64,000 bases of DNA from Nocardia uniformis NBRC 13702 (GTDB lineage: Bacteria; Actinomycetota; Actinomycetes; Mycobacteriales; Mycobacteriaceae): the NCBI RefSeq assembly GCF_001613345.1, contig NZ_BDCE01000073.1:1-64000 (forward strand). Direction: 5' to 3'. The notes beneath the pieces were generated by a model, which was not told where the DNA came from, searched no databases, and worked only from the letters and a program-made list of their open reading frames with translations. The number at the start of each line of letters is the position of its first letter. The stretch's first letter is position 1. Positions 41,913-55,097 of the stretch are shown one piece after another. The position numbers were made by a program, and so were the translations under genes.

Positions 41913-43537
41913 TTGTGCGAACCTCCGCCGTGCGTCGGATTGGAACCGGGTGCGGCTTCCGGCTGCACCGCGGGCACCGGATCGTGCTTACCGATGGTGG
42001 TCAGGGTGCGCGATACCGCCGGATCGATGGTGTCCAGTACAGGTTTCGGATACAGCCCGAGGAAGAACAGCGCCCCGATCAACGGCACCACCACGACGAG
42101 CTCTCGCGGCAGCAGATCGTAGATCTTGTCGCTGCCCTCCTTGACCGGCCCGGTCATCATGCGCTGATACATCCACAGGATGTAGAGCGCCGCGAGCACC
42201 AGCGCGGTGGCCGCGAAGATGGCCGCCACCGGGTAGCGCGTGAAGGTGCCCATCAGGACCAGGAATTCGCTGATGAACGGTGCCAGCCCGGGCATGGACA
42301 GCGTGGCCAGGCCGGCGATGAAGAAGCTCCCCGCCAATACCGGTGCGACCTTCTGCACCCCGCCGTAGTCGGCGATGACCCGGGTTCCCCGCCGCGACAC
42401 CAGGAATCCGGCGATCAGGAAGAGCGCCGCCGTGGAGATGCCGTGATTGACCATGTACAGCGTCGCCCCGGAGCCGCCCTGGTTGGTCATGGCGAAGATG
42501 CCCAGAATAATGAAGCCGAAGTGCGAGATCGAGGTGTAGGCGATGAGCCGCATGACATCGGTCTGCCCGATGGCCAGTAGCGCACCGTAGATGATGCCGA
42601 TCACCGCGAGCACACTGATCACCGGCGCGTAGGTCGAGGACGCCGTGGGGAACAGCAGCAGGCAGTACCGCAGCATCCCGAACGTCCCGACCTTGTCGAC
42701 CACCGCCATCATGAGTACCGCACTGGCCGGTGTCGCGGCCACGGCCGCATCCGGCAGCCAGGTGTGCAGCGGCCACAGCGGCGCTTTCACTGCGAAGGCG
42801 AACATGAAGCCGAGGAAGATCGCATTCAACACCGCGGGTGCTGCCCCGAGCTGTCCGGAGTTCGCGGCCTCCATCACGAGCCGGAAGTCGAAGGTTCCGG
42901 ACCCTCCGCCGATACCCTCGCGCACGGTGAGTACATACAGCCCGATCACCGCGGCCAGCATGATCAATCCACCGAACAGGTTGTACAGCAGGAACTTCAC
43001 CGCCGCCCGCGACCGCTGCTGCCGCAATGCCAGGTCCTCGAGCCGCGGCCCGAATCCTCCGATGAGGAAGTACATCGGGATGAGCATGACCTCGAACACC
43101 ACGTAGAACAGCAGGATGTCGAGCGAGATGAAGGAGACCAGCACCAGCGCCTCGACCACGAGGGTGAGCGCCATGTAGTTGTGCATGACCCGGGGCCCGC
43201 TGCCGACCTCGCGCTCGTCGTTCCATCCGGCGAGCATGAGCAGCGGTATCAGCCCCGCGGTGAGCAGCACCAGCACCATGGCGATGCCGTCCATGCCGAT
43301 CGTGTAGCCCGCCCCGAAAGCCGGGATCCACTCGTGGGATTCGACGAACTGGAAGTGCTCAACGCTGCCCGGTACGAACTGCGTGGCCAGATAGATCCCG
43401 ACACCGAGGGTGGCGACCGAAACCAGCAGCGCCCAGATACGCGCCGCCGTCCGCCAGGCCCCCGGAATCATCAGTGTGACCGCGGCACCCACCAGGGGTG
43501 TCAACCACAGCGTTGTCAGCCAAGGAAAGTCGTTCAA
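41909..43537 (-). CDS. nuoM: NADH-quinone oxidoreductase subunit M
   Basis: A 542-residue proton-pumping membrane subunit. Marks: [20 protein letters not shown] (conserved Glu), [20 protein letters not shown] (Lys), [18 protein letters not shown]. The TTG start at 43537 overlaps the nuoL stop (TTGA). Confidence 0.95.
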   Translation of the reverse strand: MNDFPWLTTLWLTPLVGAAVTLMIPGAWRTAARIWALLVSVATLGVGIYLATQFVPGSVEHFQFVESHEWIPAFGAGYTIGMDGIAMVLVLLTAGLIPLLMLAGWNDEREVGSGPRVMHNYMALTLVVEALVLVSFISLDILLFYVVFEVMLIPMYFLIGGFGPRLEDLALRQQRSRAAVKFLLYNLFGGLIMLAAVIGLYVLTVREGIGGGSGTFDFRLVMEAANSGQLGAAPAVLNAIFLGFMFAFAVKAPLWPLHTWLPDAAVAATPASAVLMMAVVDKVGTFGMLRYCLLLFPTASSTYAPVISVLAVIGIIYGALLAIGQTDVMRLIAYTSISHFGFIILGIFAMTNQGGSGATLYMVNHGISTAALFLIAGFLVSRRGTRVIADYGGVQKVAPVLAGSFFIAGLATLSMPGLAPFISEFLVLMGTFTRYPVAAIFAATALVLAALYILWMYQRMMTGPVKEGSDKIYDLLPRELVVVVPLIGALFFLGLYPKPVLDTIDPAVSRTLTTIGKHDPVPAVQPEAAPGSNPTHGGGSHK

Positions 43538-45420
43538 AACATCCTCACCGCCAGCAGGGCGGCGGCCACCAGTGCCGCGCCGGTGAACATGGACAGGGCG
43601 TAGGACCGCACGAATCCGCTTTGTACCCGTCGAACTCGCGCGGACAGACCGCCTATGACAGCCGCGGTGGTGTTGACCAGACCGTCGATCCCGCGATTGT
43701 CGAGGAATACCAGCGAGCGGGTCACATGCTGACCGGGCCGCATGAAGGCCGCCTCGTTCAGCGCATCGCCGTACAGGTCTCGACGGGCGGCGACGGTCAG
43801 GACGTTGCCCGCCGGTGCTTCCATCGGCACATCACGCTTGGCGTATTGGTCGTAGGCCACCCAGATACCGGAGGCGACCACGGCCAGGATGAAGAGGGTG
43901 ATCATCCACGCGGGAAGTACCGCCTCACCGTGGTGCGCGCCGACCACCGGTTCCAGCCAATTCACCAGCGAGGAGCCGAAAGCCAGTGCACCACCGGCGA
44001 ATACGGAGCCGAATGCCAGCAGGATCATTGGTCCGGTCATGCTGGCCGGTGCTTCGTGCGGGTGTGTGCCCTCGCGCCAGCGCTTCTCACCGAAGAAGGT
44101 GAGCAGCATGACGCGGGTCATGTAGAACGCGGTGACGCCCGCACCGATGAGCGCGGCGATACCGGTGACCCAGCCACCCCACCCGCCGGATGCGAAGGCC
44201 GCCTCGATAATCCGGTCCTTGGAGAAGAATCCGGCGAAGGGCGGTATTCCGATAATCGCCAGGTAGCCGAGCCCGAAGGTGACGTAGGTGATGGGCATGA
44301 CTTTGCGCAGTCCGCCGTAGCGCCGCATATCGGTTTCGTCGTTCATGGCATGCATGACCGATCCCGCACCGAGGAACAGTCCGGCCTTGAAGAACCCGTG
44401 TGTCAGCAGATGCATGATGGCGACCGCGTAGCCGATCGGCCCGAGACCCACCGCCAGCATCATGTAGCCGATCTGGCTCATCGTCGAGGCTGCGAGGGCC
44501 TTCTTGATGTCGTCCTTGGCACAGCCGATGATCGCGCCGTAGAGCAGTGTCACCGCACCGACGGCCATTACCGCCGCCTGTGCCGCGGGGGCGAGATCGA
44601 AGATCGGGTTGGACCGCGCGATCAGGTACACACCGGCGGTGACCATGGTCGCCGCGTGGATGAGCGCCGACACCGGGGTCGGGCCCTCCATGGCGTCCCC
44701 GAGCCAGGATTGCAGCGGCACCTGCGCGGACTTACCGCACGCACCGAGCAGCAGCATCAGGCCGATCAGGGTCAGCGTGCCCTCGCCTGCGGCATCGGCG
44801 GCCCCGAAGACCGTCTGGAAGTCGATGCTGCCGAAGGTCGCGAACATGATCATGAGCGCGATGGCCAGGCCCATATCGCCGACCCGGTTCACTATGAACG
44901 CCTTCTTGGCCGCGGCCGCGGCGGAAGGTTTGTGATGCCAGAAGCCGATCAGCAGGTACGAGGCCAGACCGACGCCTTCCCAACCGAGGTACAGCACCAG
45001 ATAGTTGTCGGCGAGGACCAGTACCAGCATGGCGGCCAGGAAGAGGTTGAGGTAGGCGAAGAATCGCCGTTGCCCTGGATCACCCTTCATATAGCCGATC
45101 GAGTAGATGTGGATCAGCGAGCCGACACCGGTGATCAGCAGTGCGAAACACATCGAGAGCTGATCGAGTTGCAGTGCGGCATCGACCTGCAACCCGGTGA
45201 CCGGCACCCAGCTGAAGAACGACTGGTGAATCGCCCGATCCGAATCGGCGCGACCGAGCATCTCCACGAACGCCCACGCCGCGATCGCGAATGATCCCAG
45301 CGCCATCAGGGTCCCGACGTAATGACCCCATTTATCGCTGAAACGTCCGACCAAGAGCAGGAATACGGCACCGCCGAGGGGCAGTGCGGGCAGCAGCCAC
45401 AGCATCATCTGCGCGTCCAT
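43534..45420 (-). CDS. nuoL: NADH-quinone oxidoreductase subunit L
   Basis: A 628-residue membrane subunit, the distal proton pump with the long lateral helix at its C-terminus. Marks: [19 protein letters not shown] and [23 protein letters not shown] at 45420 lies one base after the nuoK stop; the longer frame upstream runs into nuoK. Confidence 0.95.
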   Translation of the reverse strand: MDAQMMLWLLPALPLGGAVFLLLVGRFSDKWGHYVGTLMALGSFAIAAWAFVEMLGRADSDRAIHQSFFSWVPVTGLQVDAALQLDQLSMCFALLITGVGSLIHIYSIGYMKGDPGQRRFFAYLNLFLAAMLVLVLADNYLVLYLGWEGVGLASYLLIGFWHHKPSAAAAAKKAFIVNRVGDMGLAIALMIMFATFGSIDFQTVFGAADAAGEGTLTLIGLMLLLGACGKSAQVPLQSWLGDAMEGPTPVSALIHAATMVTAGVYLIARSNPIFDLAPAAQAAVMAVGAVTLLYGAIIGCAKDDIKKALAASTMSQIGYMMLAVGLGPIGYAVAIMHLLTHGFFKAGLFLGAGSVMHAMNDETDMRRYGGLRKVMPITYVTFGLGYLAIIGIPPFAGFFSKDRIIEAAFASGGWGGWVTGIAALIGAGVTAFYMTRVMLLTFFGEKRWREGTHPHEAPASMTGPMILLAFGSVFAGGALAFGSSLVNWLEPVVGAHHGEAVLPAWMITLFILAVVASGIWVAYDQYAKRDVPMEAPAGNVLTVAARRDLYGDALNEAAFMRPGQHVTRSLVFLDNRGIDGLVNTTAAVIGGLSARVRRVQSGFVRSYALSMFTGAALVAAALLAVRMF

Positions 45421-45421
45421 A

Positions 45422-45721
45422 TCAGTACCGCAGCAGATTCGCATTGTCGACCGAGGTCGACCGGCGGGCACGGAAGATGGTCATGATAATGGCCAGTCCC
45501 ACAACGACTTCGGCCGCGGCGACCACCATGGTGAAGAACGCGAACACCTGGCCGTCGAGATTGCCGTGCTGCCGGGCGAAGGTGACGAAGGCCAGATTCA
45601 CCGCATTGAGCATGAGCTCGATGCACATGAACACCACAATGGCGTTGCGCCGCACCAGCACACCGGCCGCGCCGATGGTGAACAGTAGTGCGGAGAGATA
45701 CAGGTAGTTGTCCGGATTCAC
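45422..45721 (-). CDS. nuoK: NADH-quinone oxidoreductase subunit K
   Basis: A 99-residue, three-segment membrane subunit with the conserved Glu residues in [18 protein letters not shown] and [16 protein letters not shown] at 45721 overlaps the nuoJ stop. Confidence 0.95.
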   Translation of the reverse strand: MNPDNYLYLSALLFTIGAAGVLVRRNAIVVFMCIELMLNAVNLAFVTFARQHGNLDGQVFAFFTMVVAAAEVVVGLAIIMTIFRARRSTSVDNANLLRY

Positions 45722-46575
45722 CGCAAGCCTTCCTCGTCAGCCGTGCCCGAGTCGTCGGAGTGGTTGTGGCCGTTCCCATTGCCATTGCCGCCATTGCCGT
45801 TGCCCACCGAGAGCGCCGCGGCTTCGGTGTGGGCGCGATCGCGGCGGTGGCGCAGGATGGTGCTGACCGACAGCTCGGCGAACGAGCCGTCCGGCAGTCG
45901 CGCCGGAGCGTCGACGGCATTGTGGCGGGCGTAGACGCCCGGGGTGGGCAGCGGTGTGACCTGGGTGCCGTCCCGGAATCGCTGTTTGGACTGTTCCCGC
46001 TGATCGGTCCGTGGCCCGAACTTCTCGCGGTGCGCGAGAATCATGGCACCGATGGTGGCGACGATCAGTAGTGCGCCGGTGAGTTCGAAGGCCCACACGT
46101 AGCGCACGAAGAGCAGTTCCGCGAGCGCGCCGATGCTGTAGTCACCGCCGAGTCCGGGGCCGGTCGCGGCGACGCTGGTCTCGTTCATACCGCGCGAAAT
46201 GGCGGCAATGAGCAGTACTCCGAAGCCGATGCCCACCACCAGTACCGCGATTCGATGCCCGCGCAGCGTTTCCCGCAGCGATTCGGCCGAGTCGACGCCG
46301 ACGAGCATGAGCACGAACAGGAACAGCATCATGACCGCGCCGGTGTAGACGACAATCTGCACCACGCCCAGGAACAGCGCCTCCTGGGCGATATAGAACA
46401 CCGACAGCGTGATCATGGTGGCGGCCAGGCACAGTGCCGAATGCACCGCCTTGCGGGCGCACACCATACCCAGCGCCCCACCCACCGCGACCACGGCGAG
46501 AATCCAGAACATGACCGCTTCACCGGTGCCGGTGCGGGTGAGTGGTTCGGCCTGGGCCAACAGAAGAGAACTCAT
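45718..46575 (-). CDS. nuoJ: NADH-quinone oxidoreductase subunit J
   Basis: A 285-residue subunit. Five membrane segments occupy the first 190 residues (including [20 protein letters not shown] with the pi-bulge region); the C-terminal 90 residues are a soluble tail ending in a GN-repeat and His stretch ([15 protein letters not shown]), longer than in E. coli and typical in form for actinobacteria. ATG at 46575 overlaps the preceding stop. Confidence 0.95.
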   Translation of the reverse strand: MSSLLLAQAEPLTRTGTGEAVMFWILAVVAVGGALGMVCARKAVHSALCLAATMITLSVFYIAQEALFLGVVQIVVYTGAVMMLFLFVLMLVGVDSAESLRETLRGHRIAVLVVGIGFGVLLIAAISRGMNETSVAATGPGLGGDYSIGALAELLFVRYVWAFELTGALLIVATIGAMILAHREKFGPRTDQREQSKQRFRDGTQVTPLPTPGVYARHNAVDAPARLPDGSFAELSVSTILRHRRDRAHTEAAALSVGNGNGGNGNGNGHNHSDDSGTADEEGLR

Positions 46576-48443
46576 CGGGTCTCTCCTTCCACGCCGACCA
46601 CCGCGGGTTCGCGAGTCTCGGATTCGGTTGTCGCGCCGGGGACTTCACCGCGGTAGTAGGAGCCCTCATCCGCGCCCGGGTACATGGCGTGGGGTGCGGC
46701 GAGCATGCCGTTGCGCAGCGGAGCGAGCAGATCCTCCTTTTCGAAGATCAGCGAGGCGCGATTGTCGTCGGCCATCTCGTATTCATTGGTCATGGTCAGA
46801 GCCCGCGTCGGGCAGGCCTCGATACACAGACCGCAACCGATGCAGCGCAGGTAGTTGATCTGATACACCTGGCCGTACCGCTCACCGGGGGAGAAGCGCG
46901 CCTCCTCGGTGTTGTCCGCGCCTTCGACGTAGATGGCGTCCGCCGGGCAGGCCCAGGCGCACAGCTCGCAGCCGATGCACTTCTCCAGTCCGTCCGGATG
47001 CCGATTGAGCTGGTGGCGGCCGTGATAGCGGGGTGCGGTCGGCACCTTCACTTCCGGGTACAGCTCGGTGTTCGGCTTCTTGAACATGGTGGAGAAGGTC
47101 ACCCAGAAGCCGGCGAGGGGTTCCAGCAGACCGGGTTTCGGGGTCGCCTTGGCCGGTGCGGTCGGCATGGGCGGGACGGGGAAGTCCGAATACGCCCGTG
47201 TCGCATCGAGATCGGGTGCGGCGGTGGTTCGGTCGTCGCCCGCGTGCCCGGCACGCAGGAACATCGCCACCATGAAGACCGACACGACGATACCGCCTAT
47301 CACCATGCCTGGTATCTGGACGTTCATGCCCTCGTTCTGCAGTACCCGCAGGGTGGCCACGAACATGACCCAGGCCAGCGAGACCGGAATCAGCAGCTTC
47401 CAGCCGAGATTCATGAACTGGTCGTAGCGCAGTCGCGGCAGGGTGCCGCGCAGCCAGATGAAGACGAACAGGAAGCCCCACACCTTGGCGGTGAACCACA
47501 GCATGGGCCACCAGCCGGAGTTCGCGCCCGCCCACAGGCTGATCGGGAACGGTGCGTGCCAGCCGCCGAAGAACAGCGTGGTGGCCAGCGCGGAGACGGT
47601 CGCCATATTGATGTACTCGGCCATCATGAACATGGCGAACTTCAGCGAGGAGTACTCGGTGTGGAAACCGCCGACGAGTTCGCCCTCGGCCTCCGGCAAA
47701 TCGAAAGGCGCACGGTTGGTTTCGCCGACCATGGAGATCGCGTAGATGAGGAACGACGGCAGCAGCAGGAAGACATACCAGGTGCCGTACTGCGCCTCCA
47801 CGATCCCGGAGGTGGCCATGGTGCCCGCCAGCAGGAAGACCGCCGCGAAGCACAGCGCCATGGCGATCTCGTAGGAGATGACCTGCGCGGTGGAGCGCAG
47901 GCCGCCCAGCAGCGGATAGGTGGAGCCGGATGCCCAGCCCGCCAAGACGATGCCGTAGACGCCGACCGAAGCCATGGCCAGCACGTAGAGGACGCCGACC
48001 GGCAAATCGGTGAGCTGCAACTGGGTGGTCTGACCGAAGATGCTGACTTCCGGCCCGAAGGGAATGACCGCGAAGGCCATCACCGCCGGGATCAGCGAAA
48101 TAATCGGCGCGAGAATGAAGATGGGCTTATCCACGATGGCCGGAATGATGTCCTCTTTGAGGAGCATCTTCGCGCCGTCGGCAATCGATTGCAGCGTGCC
48201 GCGCGGGCCGACCCGGCTGGGGCCGACGCGCATCTGCATGAACGCCACGATCTTTCGTTCCGCGTACACCGCCAACATCGGGATGAGCAGCAGGAAGATA
48301 AAGATCCCGACCGATTTCAGGAGGATCAGCCACCACGGGTCGTGGCCGAACATGCCCAGGGGGTTCGCGTCGGGCCCGGAGGCGGCAGCCTGCGTAACCA
48401 CGTAGGGCACCGCGAACCCCCCAATTGATACAAGCTCACTCAC
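46572..48443 (-). CDS. nuoHI: fused NADH-quinone oxidoreductase subunits H and I
   Basis: One frame of 623 codons encodes NuoH (about 1-400; quinone-site motif [20 protein letters not shown]) joined to NuoI (about 437-623; 4Fe-4S motifs [12 protein letters not shown] and [12 protein letters not shown]). Residues 400-437 form a Pro/Ala linker that includes FPVPPMP, the usual end of actinobacterial NuoH, and then [12 protein letters not shown], the usual beginning of NuoI. In other mycolata these are two genes. GTG at 48443 with GGGAGG upstream starts NuoH and overlaps nuoG by eight bases. No stop lies between the two parts; an internal start (Met about 426) could make NuoI alone. A sequencing frameshift is possible but would have to be exactly in phase. 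Confidence 0.88.
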   Translation of the reverse strand: MSELVSIGGFAVPYVVTQAAASGPDANPLGMFGHDPWWLILLKSVGIFIFLLLIPMLAVYAERKIVAFMQMRVGPSRVGPRGTLQSIADGAKMLLKEDIIPAIVDKPIFILAPIISLIPAVMAFAVIPFGPEVSIFGQTTQLQLTDLPVGVLYVLAMASVGVYGIVLAGWASGSTYPLLGGLRSTAQVISYEIAMALCFAAVFLLAGTMATSGIVEAQYGTWYVFLLLPSFLIYAISMVGETNRAPFDLPEAEGELVGGFHTEYSSLKFAMFMMAEYINMATVSALATTLFFGGWHAPFPISLWAGANSGWWPMLWFTAKVWGFLFVFIWLRGTLPRLRYDQFMNLGWKLLIPVSLAWVMFVATLRVLQNEGMNVQIPGMVIGGIVVSVFMVAMFLRAGHAGDDRTTAAPDLDATRAYSDFPVPPMPTAPAKATPKPGLLEPLAGFWVTFSTMFKKPNTELYPEVKVPTAPRYHGRHQLNRHPDGLEKCIGCELCAWACPADAIYVEGADNTEEARFSPGERYGQVYQINYLRCIGCGLCIEACPTRALTMTNEYEMADDNRASLIFEKEDLLAPLRNGMLAAPHAMYPGADEGSYYRGEVPGATTESETREPAVVGVEGETR

Positions 48444-50898
48444 GGTGGTCCTCCCGACGGATACGCACGAGGTGGCCCGGTGTCGTGCCCAATTGCACGA
48501 GCACATCGGATCCGGACGAGTTCATGGGCAGCCACACCACTCGATCCGGCATATCGGTGATCACCAGAGGGAGCGTGATGTGGCCGTGGTCGGTGCCCAC
48601 GGTGACCGGATCACCTGTGGTGGCACCGATTTCGGTGGCGGTCTGCTGCGAGAGCCGCACGATTGGCGGCCGGGCGGTCCCGGCCAGATTGGGTTCGCCG
48701 TCTTGCAGCCGACCCCGGTCGATGAGCATGCGCCAACCCGACAGGATGGCGGTGCCTGATGAGGGCTGCGGCACCGGATGCGGCCGGTGCACCGGTGCGG
48801 CGGCGGCCGGACCGGACCAGACACCGAGGTCGGCGAGTTCGGCGCGGGCATGCGCGGCATCCGGAAGACCCAGTGCGATACCCATTTCCGCGGCGATCGC
48901 ATTGAGCACCCGGTGTTCGGGCATCGGTGCCGCCTCGCGACGCACGGTGGAATCCCGCAGGGCGGCCTCGAACGGCCGGTAGCGGCCCTCCCAGGTGAGG
49001 AAGGTGCCGGCCTTCTCCATGACCGACGCCACCGGGAACACCACATCGGCGCGGCCGGTGATATCGCTGTGCCGCAGTTCGAGACTCACCACGAAGCGGG
49101 CGGAATCGATGGCGGCCAGGGCGGCATGCGGGTCCGGCAGGTCCCCGACCTCCACGCCACCGACAATCAGGGCACCGAGAGTCGGTGCGGCGGACAGGAT
49201 TCCGGCGGTATCGCGGCCGGGTGCGCCCGGGACCTCGTCGATTCCCCAGGCGTCGCGCACCTCCTGCCGGGCATGCGGATCGGCGACGGGACGGCCGCCC
49301 GGCAGCAGTACCGGCAGGGCTCCGGCCTCGACGGCACCGCGTTCACCCGCGCGACGTGGAACCCAGGCCAGCATGGCCCCGGTGTCCTCGGCCAAACGGG
49401 TGGCGGCGGAGAGCCCACCGGGAGCTCCGGCCAGGCGTTCGCCGACCATGATCACCGCGCCCGGCTGGCGCAGCAGTGCGGAAATCCGCTGTGCCATAGC
49501 GGGTTCGACGAATCCGGTGGGCTCTCCGCCACGCAGGGCCTCGAGGATATGCGGTTCGGCTCCCGGCGTGGTCGGCAACCACTGTCCGGACATCCGCTCC
49601 AGCCCGCGGGTGGCGTACGGCGAGAGGGTGAATACCGCCGTGCCGTTCTTGCGGGACGCCTTGCGCAGCCGCAGATAGACGATCGGGGATTCCTCTTCGG
49701 GCTCGAACCCGACCAGCAGTACGACCGGAGCCTGCTCCAGCGTGTTGTAGTCGACCGTAATGCCCTGTCCGGCGACGCGAGCGGCGAGGAAGTCGGCTTC
49801 CTCGGCCGAGTGGGCGCGGGAGCGGAAGTCGATATCGTTGGTGCCCAGGGCTACTCGCGCGAACTTCGAGTAGGCGTAGGCGTCCTCCATGGTGACGCGG
49901 CCACCCACCAGCACGGCCGCATTGCCGTGCGCTCCGGCCATTCCGGCCGCCGCGGCGGCCAACGCCTCCGACCACGACGCCGGGGCCAGCCGCCCATCCC
50001 ATCCGCGCACCATCGGCGTGGTGAGCCGATCGGGTTCGGTGGCGTACTGGAAGGCGAACCGGCCCTTATCGCAATTCCATTCCTCATTGACCTGCGGATC
50101 GTCACCGGCCAAGCGGCGCATGACCTTTCCGCGCCGATGGTCGGTGCGCTGGGCGCACCCGGAGGCACAGTGCTCACAGACGGCCGGACTGGACACCAGG
50201 TCGAACGGGCGGGCCCGGAAGCGGTAGGTGCTGCCGGTGAGCGCCCCGACCGGGCAGACCTGCACGGTATTGCCGGAGAAGTAGGAATCGAAGGTCTCGC
50301 CCTGGGCGATCCCGACCTGTTCCACCGCACCGCGTTCCATCAGTTCGATGTAGGGGTCACCGGCGACCTGCGCGGCGAAACGGGTGCAGCGCGCACACAG
50401 CACGCAGCGTTCCCGGTCCAGCAGGATGGCCGTGGACAGCGGAATCGGCTTGGGGTAGGTGCGCTTCTCACCCTCGAACCGGGATTCGGCACGGCCATTG
50501 GTCATGGCCTGGTTCTGCAAGGGGCATTCGCCGCCCTTATCGCAGACCGGGCAATCGAGAGGGTGATTGATGAGCAGCAGCTCCATCACACCCTCCTGCG
50601 CCTTGGCTGCGACGGGGGAGGAGATCTGGGTGTGCACCACCATGCCGTCGGCGACCGCCATGGTGCAGGAGGCGACCGGTTTACGCTGCCCCTCCACCTC
50701 GACAATGCACTGCCTGCACGCGCCCACAGGATCGAGCAGCGGATGGTCGCAGAAGCGCGGAATCTGGACGCCGATGAGTTCGGCGGCCCGAATCACCAGG
50801 GTGCCCGCGGGCACGCTGACGGTGGTGCCGTCGATGGTGACGCTCACCAGATCCGCCGGGGTGGTACCGGTGTCATTGGTACTGACAGTTGAAGTCAT
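48436..50898 (-). CDS. nuoG: NADH-quinone oxidoreductase subunit G
   Basis: An 820-residue iron-sulfur subunit of the peripheral arm. Motifs: 2Fe-2S ([16 protein letters not shown]), the His/Cys cluster ([14 protein letters not shown]), 4Fe-4S ([11 protein letters not shown]) and CEHCASGC with a later NCDKGR, which indicates the extra N7-type cluster. The rest is molybdopterin-oxidoreductase-like without cofactor. ATG at 50898 has AGGAG upstream and overlaps the nuoF stop. Confidence 0.95.
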   Translation of the reverse strand: MTSTVSTNDTGTTPADLVSVTIDGTTVSVPAGTLVIRAAELIGVQIPRFCDHPLLDPVGACRQCIVEVEGQRKPVASCTMAVADGMVVHTQISSPVAAKAQEGVMELLLINHPLDCPVCDKGGECPLQNQAMTNGRAESRFEGEKRTYPKPIPLSTAILLDRERCVLCARCTRFAAQVAGDPYIELMERGAVEQVGIAQGETFDSYFSGNTVQVCPVGALTGSTYRFRARPFDLVSSPAVCEHCASGCAQRTDHRRGKVMRRLAGDDPQVNEEWNCDKGRFAFQYATEPDRLTTPMVRGWDGRLAPASWSEALAAAAAGMAGAHGNAAVLVGGRVTMEDAYAYSKFARVALGTNDIDFRSRAHSAEEADFLAARVAGQGITVDYNTLEQAPVVLLVGFEPEEESPIVYLRLRKASRKNGTAVFTLSPYATRGLERMSGQWLPTTPGAEPHILEALRGGEPTGFVEPAMAQRISALLRQPGAVIMVGERLAGAPGGLSAATRLAEDTGAMLAWVPRRAGERGAVEAGALPVLLPGGRPVADPHARQEVRDAWGIDEVPGAPGRDTAGILSAAPTLGALIVGGVEVGDLPDPHAALAAIDSARFVVSLELRHSDITGRADVVFPVASVMEKAGTFLTWEGRYRPFEAALRDSTVRREAAPMPEHRVLNAIAAEMGIALGLPDAAHARAELADLGVWSGPAAAAPVHRPHPVPQPSSGTAILSGWRMLIDRGRLQDGEPNLAGTARPPIVRLSQQTATEIGATTGDPVTVGTDHGHITLPLVITDMPDRVVWLPMNSSGSDVLVQLGTTPGHLVRIRREDHRE

Positions 50899-52217
50899 CG
50901 CACTCCTTGAGCCGCGTCCGCCCAGACGGTGGTCCGGGACGGATCGAACGGACAAGCGCCGTGCCGAATGTGGTCGGCGTACTCGTCGCGGAAGTATTTG
51001 AGCGAGGAGAAGATCGGGCTGGCGGCACCGTCACCGAGGGCGCAGAAGGATTTGCCATTGATGTTGTCGGCGATATCCAGCAGCTTGTCGAGATCGGTGC
51101 TGTGGCCCTGGCCGGATTCCAAACGCTGCAGGAGCTGGACCAGCCAGTACGTGCCCTCACGGCACGGGGTGCACTTGCCGCAGGATTCGTGGGCGTAGAA
51201 CTCGGTCCAGCGCAGCACCGCCCGTACGACACAGGTGGTTTCGTCGAAGATCTGCAGGGCCTTGGTGCCGAGCATGGAGCCCGCGGCGGCGACGCCTTCG
51301 TAATCGAGTGCCACATCGAGGTGTTCGTCGGTGAACAGCGGAGTCGACGAACCGCCGGGTGTCCAGAATTTGAGGGTGTGCCCCGCGCGAATGCCGCCCG
51401 CGTAGGACAGCAACTCCCGCAGCGTGATTCCGAGAGGCGCTTCGTACTGTCCCGGTCGCGTCACGTGACCGGAGAGGGAGTAGATGGTGGTGCCCGGCGA
51501 CTTCTCGGTGCCGAACGAGCGGAACCAATCCACCCCATTGGCCAGGATGGCGGGTACCGACGCAATGGATTCCACATTGTTCACCACCGTCGGGCAGGCG
51601 TAGAGCCCGGCGACGGCGGGGAATGGCGGGCGCAGGCGCGGCTGACCGCGACGGCCCTCGAGGGAGTCCAGCAGGGCGGTTTCCTCACCGCAGATGTAGG
51701 CACCCGCCCCCGCGTGCACGACGACCTCCAGGTCGTAGCCGGAACCGAGGATATTGCGGCCGAGATAGCCTGCCGCATACGCCTCTTCGACGGCGGTCTG
51801 CAATCGTCGCAGTACCGACACCGTCTCGCCGCGCAGATAGATGAACGCGTGCGAGGCGCGAATGGCGTACGAGCCGATGACGACGCCCTCGACCAGCATG
51901 TGCGGGGTGGCCAACATGAGCGGCATATCCTTGCACGTACCCGGTTCCGATTCATCGGCATTGACCACCAGGTAGTGCGGTTTCTCGGTGCCGTCGGGTC
52001 CGGGACCCTGTGGTATGAAGCCCCACTTCATACCGGTCGGGAAGCCCGCGCCGCCGCGGCCGCGCAGCCCCGCGTCCTTGACGGTGGCGATGACCTCGTC
52101 CGGCTGCATGCGCAGCGCCTTCGGAAGAGCGCGGTAGCCCTCCTGGCGGCGATAGGATTCGAGGGTCCACGACTCGGGTTCCGCCCAGTGGCGGGTGAGT
52201 ACCGGCGACAGGGTCAC
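50895..52217 (-). CDS. nuoF: NADH-quinone oxidoreductase subunit F
   Basis: A 440-residue NADH-binding flavoprotein subunit. NADH/FMN-site motifs are [15 protein letters not shown] and [12 protein letters not shown]; the N3 4Fe-4S cluster motif is [12 protein letters not shown] with a later Cys (SFCALGD). GTG at 52217 overlaps the nuoE stop. Confidence 0.95.
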   Translation of the reverse strand: MTLSPVLTRHWAEPESWTLESYRRQEGYRALPKALRMQPDEVIATVKDAGLRGRGGAGFPTGMKWGFIPQGPGPDGTEKPHYLVVNADESEPGTCKDMPLMLATPHMLVEGVVIGSYAIRASHAFIYLRGETVSVLRRLQTAVEEAYAAGYLGRNILGSGYDLEVVVHAGAGAYICGEETALLDSLEGRRGQPRLRPPFPAVAGLYACPTVVNNVESIASVPAILANGVDWFRSFGTEKSPGTTIYSLSGHVTRPGQYEAPLGITLRELLSYAGGIRAGHTLKFWTPGGSSTPLFTDEHLDVALDYEGVAAAGSMLGTKALQIFDETTCVVRAVLRWTEFYAHESCGKCTPCREGTYWLVQLLQRLESGQGHSTDLDKLLDIADNINGKSFCALGDGAASPIFSSLKYFRDEYADHIRHGACPFDPSRTTVWADAAQGVR

Positions 52218-52909
52218 TGCGCACCTCCGTCGGTCGAGTTTTCTTGTGCCGCACGCAAACCCGCGAGGGTCGCCGCACCGGGGGCGCCGTCATTGGCTCC
52301 GGGCCGCTGATCCGGGTAACCGGCGAGAATGCGGGCCGTTTCGCGAAACGAGCACAGTGGTGCGCCGCTGCGGGAGCCGGTGACCTGCTCCCCGCGCCGC
52401 AGCGCATCGACCAGTGCCCGTGCGGTTTCCGGCGTCTGGTCGTCGAAGAACTCCCAGTTGACCATCACCACGGGTGCGTAGTCACAGGCGGCATTGCACT
52501 CGATATGTTCCAGCGTGACCGCGCCATCGGCGGTGGTCTCACCGTGCTTGATGCCCAGATGCCGCGTCAGGTCCGCCATGATCTCGTCGCCGCCCATGAC
52601 CGCGCACAGCGTGTTGGTGCAGACGCCGACGTGGTAGTCGCCGGTGCGGGTGCGCCGGTACATGGAGTAGAAGGTGGCCACGGCGGTCACCTCGGCATCG
52701 GTCAAACCCAGCTGCTCGGCACAGAATTCGATACCGGTGCCGGAGACATAGCTCTCCACCGATTGCACGAGATGCAGAAGCGGCAGCAGCGCCGACCGCG
52801 GGTGCGGGTAGCGGGCGATGATCTCCTCGGCCTCCATCCGCAGGCGGTCGTGCACCTGCGGGGAGTAGGGTATCGGCCGGGTTGTCAGGTTGAGCAGGAT
52901 CTCGGTCAA
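52214..52909 (-). CDS. nuoE: NADH-quinone oxidoreductase subunit E
   Basis: A 231-residue 2Fe-2S subunit (thioredoxin-like ferredoxin). The four ligands are in VCTNTLC and [16 protein letters not shown] at 52909 overlaps the nuoD stop (TTGA), in keeping with the rest of the operon; no better start is in frame. The last 50 residues are a low-complexity tail. Confidence 0.93.
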   Translation of the reverse strand: MTEILLNLTTRPIPYSPQVHDRLRMEAEEIIARYPHPRSALLPLLHLVQSVESYVSGTGIEFCAEQLGLTDAEVTAVATFYSMYRRTRTGDYHVGVCTNTLCAVMGGDEIMADLTRHLGIKHGETTADGAVTLEHIECNAACDYAPVVMVNWEFFDDQTPETARALVDALRRGEQVTGSRSGAPLCSFRETARILAGYPDQRPGANDGAPGAATLAGLRAAQENSTDGGAQ

Positions 52910-54264
52910 CGGTCGACACCACCCATCACCGGGTCGATACTGGCCACGGACGCGATGACGTCGGCGACCAGGCCGCCCTCGCACATTGCCGCCACCGCTT
53001 GCAGATTCGTGAACGAGGGATCGCGGTAGTGCACCCGGTACGGGCGGGTGCCGCCATCGCTGACCATGTGCACGCCGAGCTCACCGCGCGGGGATTCCAC
53101 CGCCACATACACCTGGCCGGGTGGCACGCGAAGTCCCTCGGTGGTCAGTTTGAAGTGATGGATCAGCGCCTCCATGGAGGTGCCCATAATCTTCGCGATG
53201 TGCTTGGGGGAGTTGCCGAGGCCATCGGGGCCGAGTTGCAGATCGGCGGGCCAGGCGATCTTCTTATCGCTGACCATGATCGGACCCGGACGCAACTTGT
53301 CCAGGCACTGTTCGACGATCTTGAGCGATTCCTTCATCTCATTGACGCGAATGAGGTAGCGGCCATAGCAGTCGCATCCGGTATCGGTCATGACATCGAA
53401 CTCGTAGTTCTCGTAACCGCAGTACGGCTGGGTCTTGCGCAGATCATGCGGCAGGCCGGTGGAACGCAGCACCGGGCCGGTGATACCGAGGGCCATACAT
53501 CCGGTGAGGTCCAGGTACCCGACATTGCGGGTGCGGGCCTTCCAGATGGGGTTCTCATTGAGCAGAAGTTCCAGGTCCCGCAGGCGCTTCGGCATGAGGG
53601 TGAGCAGGTCGCGCACCTTCGTGACGGCATCGTCGGGCAGGTCCTGGGCCAGGCCGCCGGGGCGAATGTATGCGTGGTTCATGCGCAGACCGGTAATGGT
53701 CTCGAACACATCGAGAATGAGCTCGCGTTCGCGGAAGCCGAAGAGCATCGGGGTGAGCGCGCCGAGCTCCATACCGCCGGTGGCGAGGGCGACCAGGTGC
53801 GAGGAGATCCGGTTGAGCTCCATGAGCATGACGCGAATGACGCTGACGCGCTCCGGAATATCGTCGGTGATATCGAGCAGCTTCTCCATGGCCAAGCAGT
53901 ACGCCGTCTCATTGAAGAACGGCGACAGATAGTCCATGCGGGTGACGAAGGTGACGCCCTGGATCCACGCCCGGTATTCGAGATTCTTCTCGATACCGGT
54001 GTGCAGGTAGCCGATTCCGCAGCGGGCCTCGGTGACGGTCTCACCCTCGATCTCCAGAATGAGCCGCAGCACGCCGTGGGTGGACGGGTGCTGGGGACCC
54101 ATATTGACGACAATGCGTTCCTCGGCGACACCGTCGAGCTGCGCGGAGATATCGTTCCAGTCGTTCCCGACCAGCGTGACGTTTCGCTCCGGCTTCGGAT
54201 CCGACTGGGAGACAGGTGTTTCCGGCGCACCGCCCTGGGTGTGCCGGGTGTCGATGTCGTTCAT
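52906..54264 (-). CDS. nuoD: NADH-quinone oxidoreductase subunit D
   Basis: A 452-residue 49-kDa-type subunit that forms the quinone pocket with NuoB. Marks: [19 protein letters not shown], the quinone-site His and Tyr region at [10 protein letters not shown], and the C-terminal [12 protein letters not shown] at 54264 overlaps the nuoC stop by one base (TAATG). Confidence 0.96.
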   Translation of the reverse strand: MNDIDTRHTQGGAPETPVSQSDPKPERNVTLVGNDWNDISAQLDGVAEERIVVNMGPQHPSTHGVLRLILEIEGETVTEARCGIGYLHTGIEKNLEYRAWIQGVTFVTRMDYLSPFFNETAYCLAMEKLLDITDDIPERVSVIRVMLMELNRISSHLVALATGGMELGALTPMLFGFRERELILDVFETITGLRMNHAYIRPGGLAQDLPDDAVTKVRDLLTLMPKRLRDLELLLNENPIWKARTRNVGYLDLTGCMALGITGPVLRSTGLPHDLRKTQPYCGYENYEFDVMTDTGCDCYGRYLIRVNEMKESLKIVEQCLDKLRPGPIMVSDKKIAWPADLQLGPDGLGNSPKHIAKIMGTSMEALIHHFKLTTEGLRVPPGQVYVAVESPRGELGVHMVSDGGTRPYRVHYRDPSFTNLQAVAAMCEGGLVADVIASVASIDPVMGGVDR

Positions 54265-55094
54265 TACGAGTAAGTCCTCCGCTCGTCGGGCGGCGGGATA
54301 CGCGCGCCCTTGTACTCGACCGGGATTCCGCCGAGCGGGTAGTCCTTGCGCTGGGGGTGCCCACGCCAGTCATCGGGCATGAGAACGCGGGTCAGCGCGG
54401 GATGGCCGTCGAACAGGATGCCGAAGAAGTCGTAGGTCTCCCGCTCGTGCCAGTCCGTGGTGGGATACACGGAATAGAGCGAGGGGATGTGCGGGTCGGC
54501 GTCGGGAATCGAAACCTCCACGCGCACACGACGATTGTGGGTAATGGAATTCAGGTGGTAGACGGCGTGCAGCTCCCGGTCCTTATCGTCCGGGAAGTGC
54601 ACGCCGCTCACGCCGAGGCACAGTTCGAACCGCAGCGCACTGTCATTGCGCAGTGCGGTGGCGACCGCGACAAGGTGTTCGCGGCGCACGTGCAGCGTGA
54701 GTTCGCCGCGGAAGACGACGATCTTCTCGATGGCCTGGTCGTAGACCGGTCCGAGGGCGGCCTGGAGCGCGTCATCGAGTTCGTCGAAGTAGCCGCCGTA
54801 CGGGGGTGGGGTGCCGCCGGGCAGTCTGACCGTGCGAACCAGGCCGCCGTAGCCGGAGGTGTCGCCGGTGCCGGTGACACCGAACATGCCGCGGCGCACG
54901 CCGATAATGTCATCGGGGGTGGACTCGGGCGCTGTTGTGGCGGCTTCGGTTTCGACGTCGTCCTGGGTGGGGCCGGTAGTCGGTCGCGGTTCGACCGGTT
55001 CGTTCGACTCGCCGTGTTTCGGTTCGCCGTGTTTGGGTTCTTCCACGGTTACCTCCGGGGGACTTTCCGTACTGCTGGGTGAATCGAATGTCAT
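54264..55094 (-). CDS. nuoC: NADH-quinone oxidoreductase subunit C
   Basis: A 276-residue 30-kDa-type subunit: core motif [21 protein letters not shown] and RKDYPLGG. The first 70 residues are an acidic, charged extension. ATG at 55094 has no ribosome-binding site; immediately upstream lies the TnpB element, and an AGGAGA that would suit it is left behind next to the nuoB stop, 1.25 kb away. Its translation may therefore be weak or dependent on a new signal. Confidence 0.93.
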   Translation of the reverse strand: MTFDSPSSTESPPEVTVEEPKHGEPKHGESNEPVEPRPTTGPTQDDVETEAATTAPESTPDDIIGVRRGMFGVTGTGDTSGYGGLVRTVRLPGGTPPPYGGYFDELDDALQAALGPVYDQAIEKIVVFRGELTLHVRREHLVAVATALRNDSALRFELCLGVSGVHFPDDKDRELHAVYHLNSITHNRRVRVEVSIPDADPHIPSLYSVYPTTDWHERETYDFFGILFDGHPALTRVLMPDDWRGHPQRKDYPLGGIPVEYKGARIPPPDERRTYS

Positions 55095-55097
55095 CGG

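Noticed and set aside
43498-50892. Very long plus-strand open frames (for example 43498-45294, 46542-48428, 48778-50892) opposite nuo genes
   Set aside because: They are mirror frames of the highly GC-biased nuo genes; the products are His/Gln/Gly/Arg-rich, have no domains, and the minus-strand genes are unmistakable.
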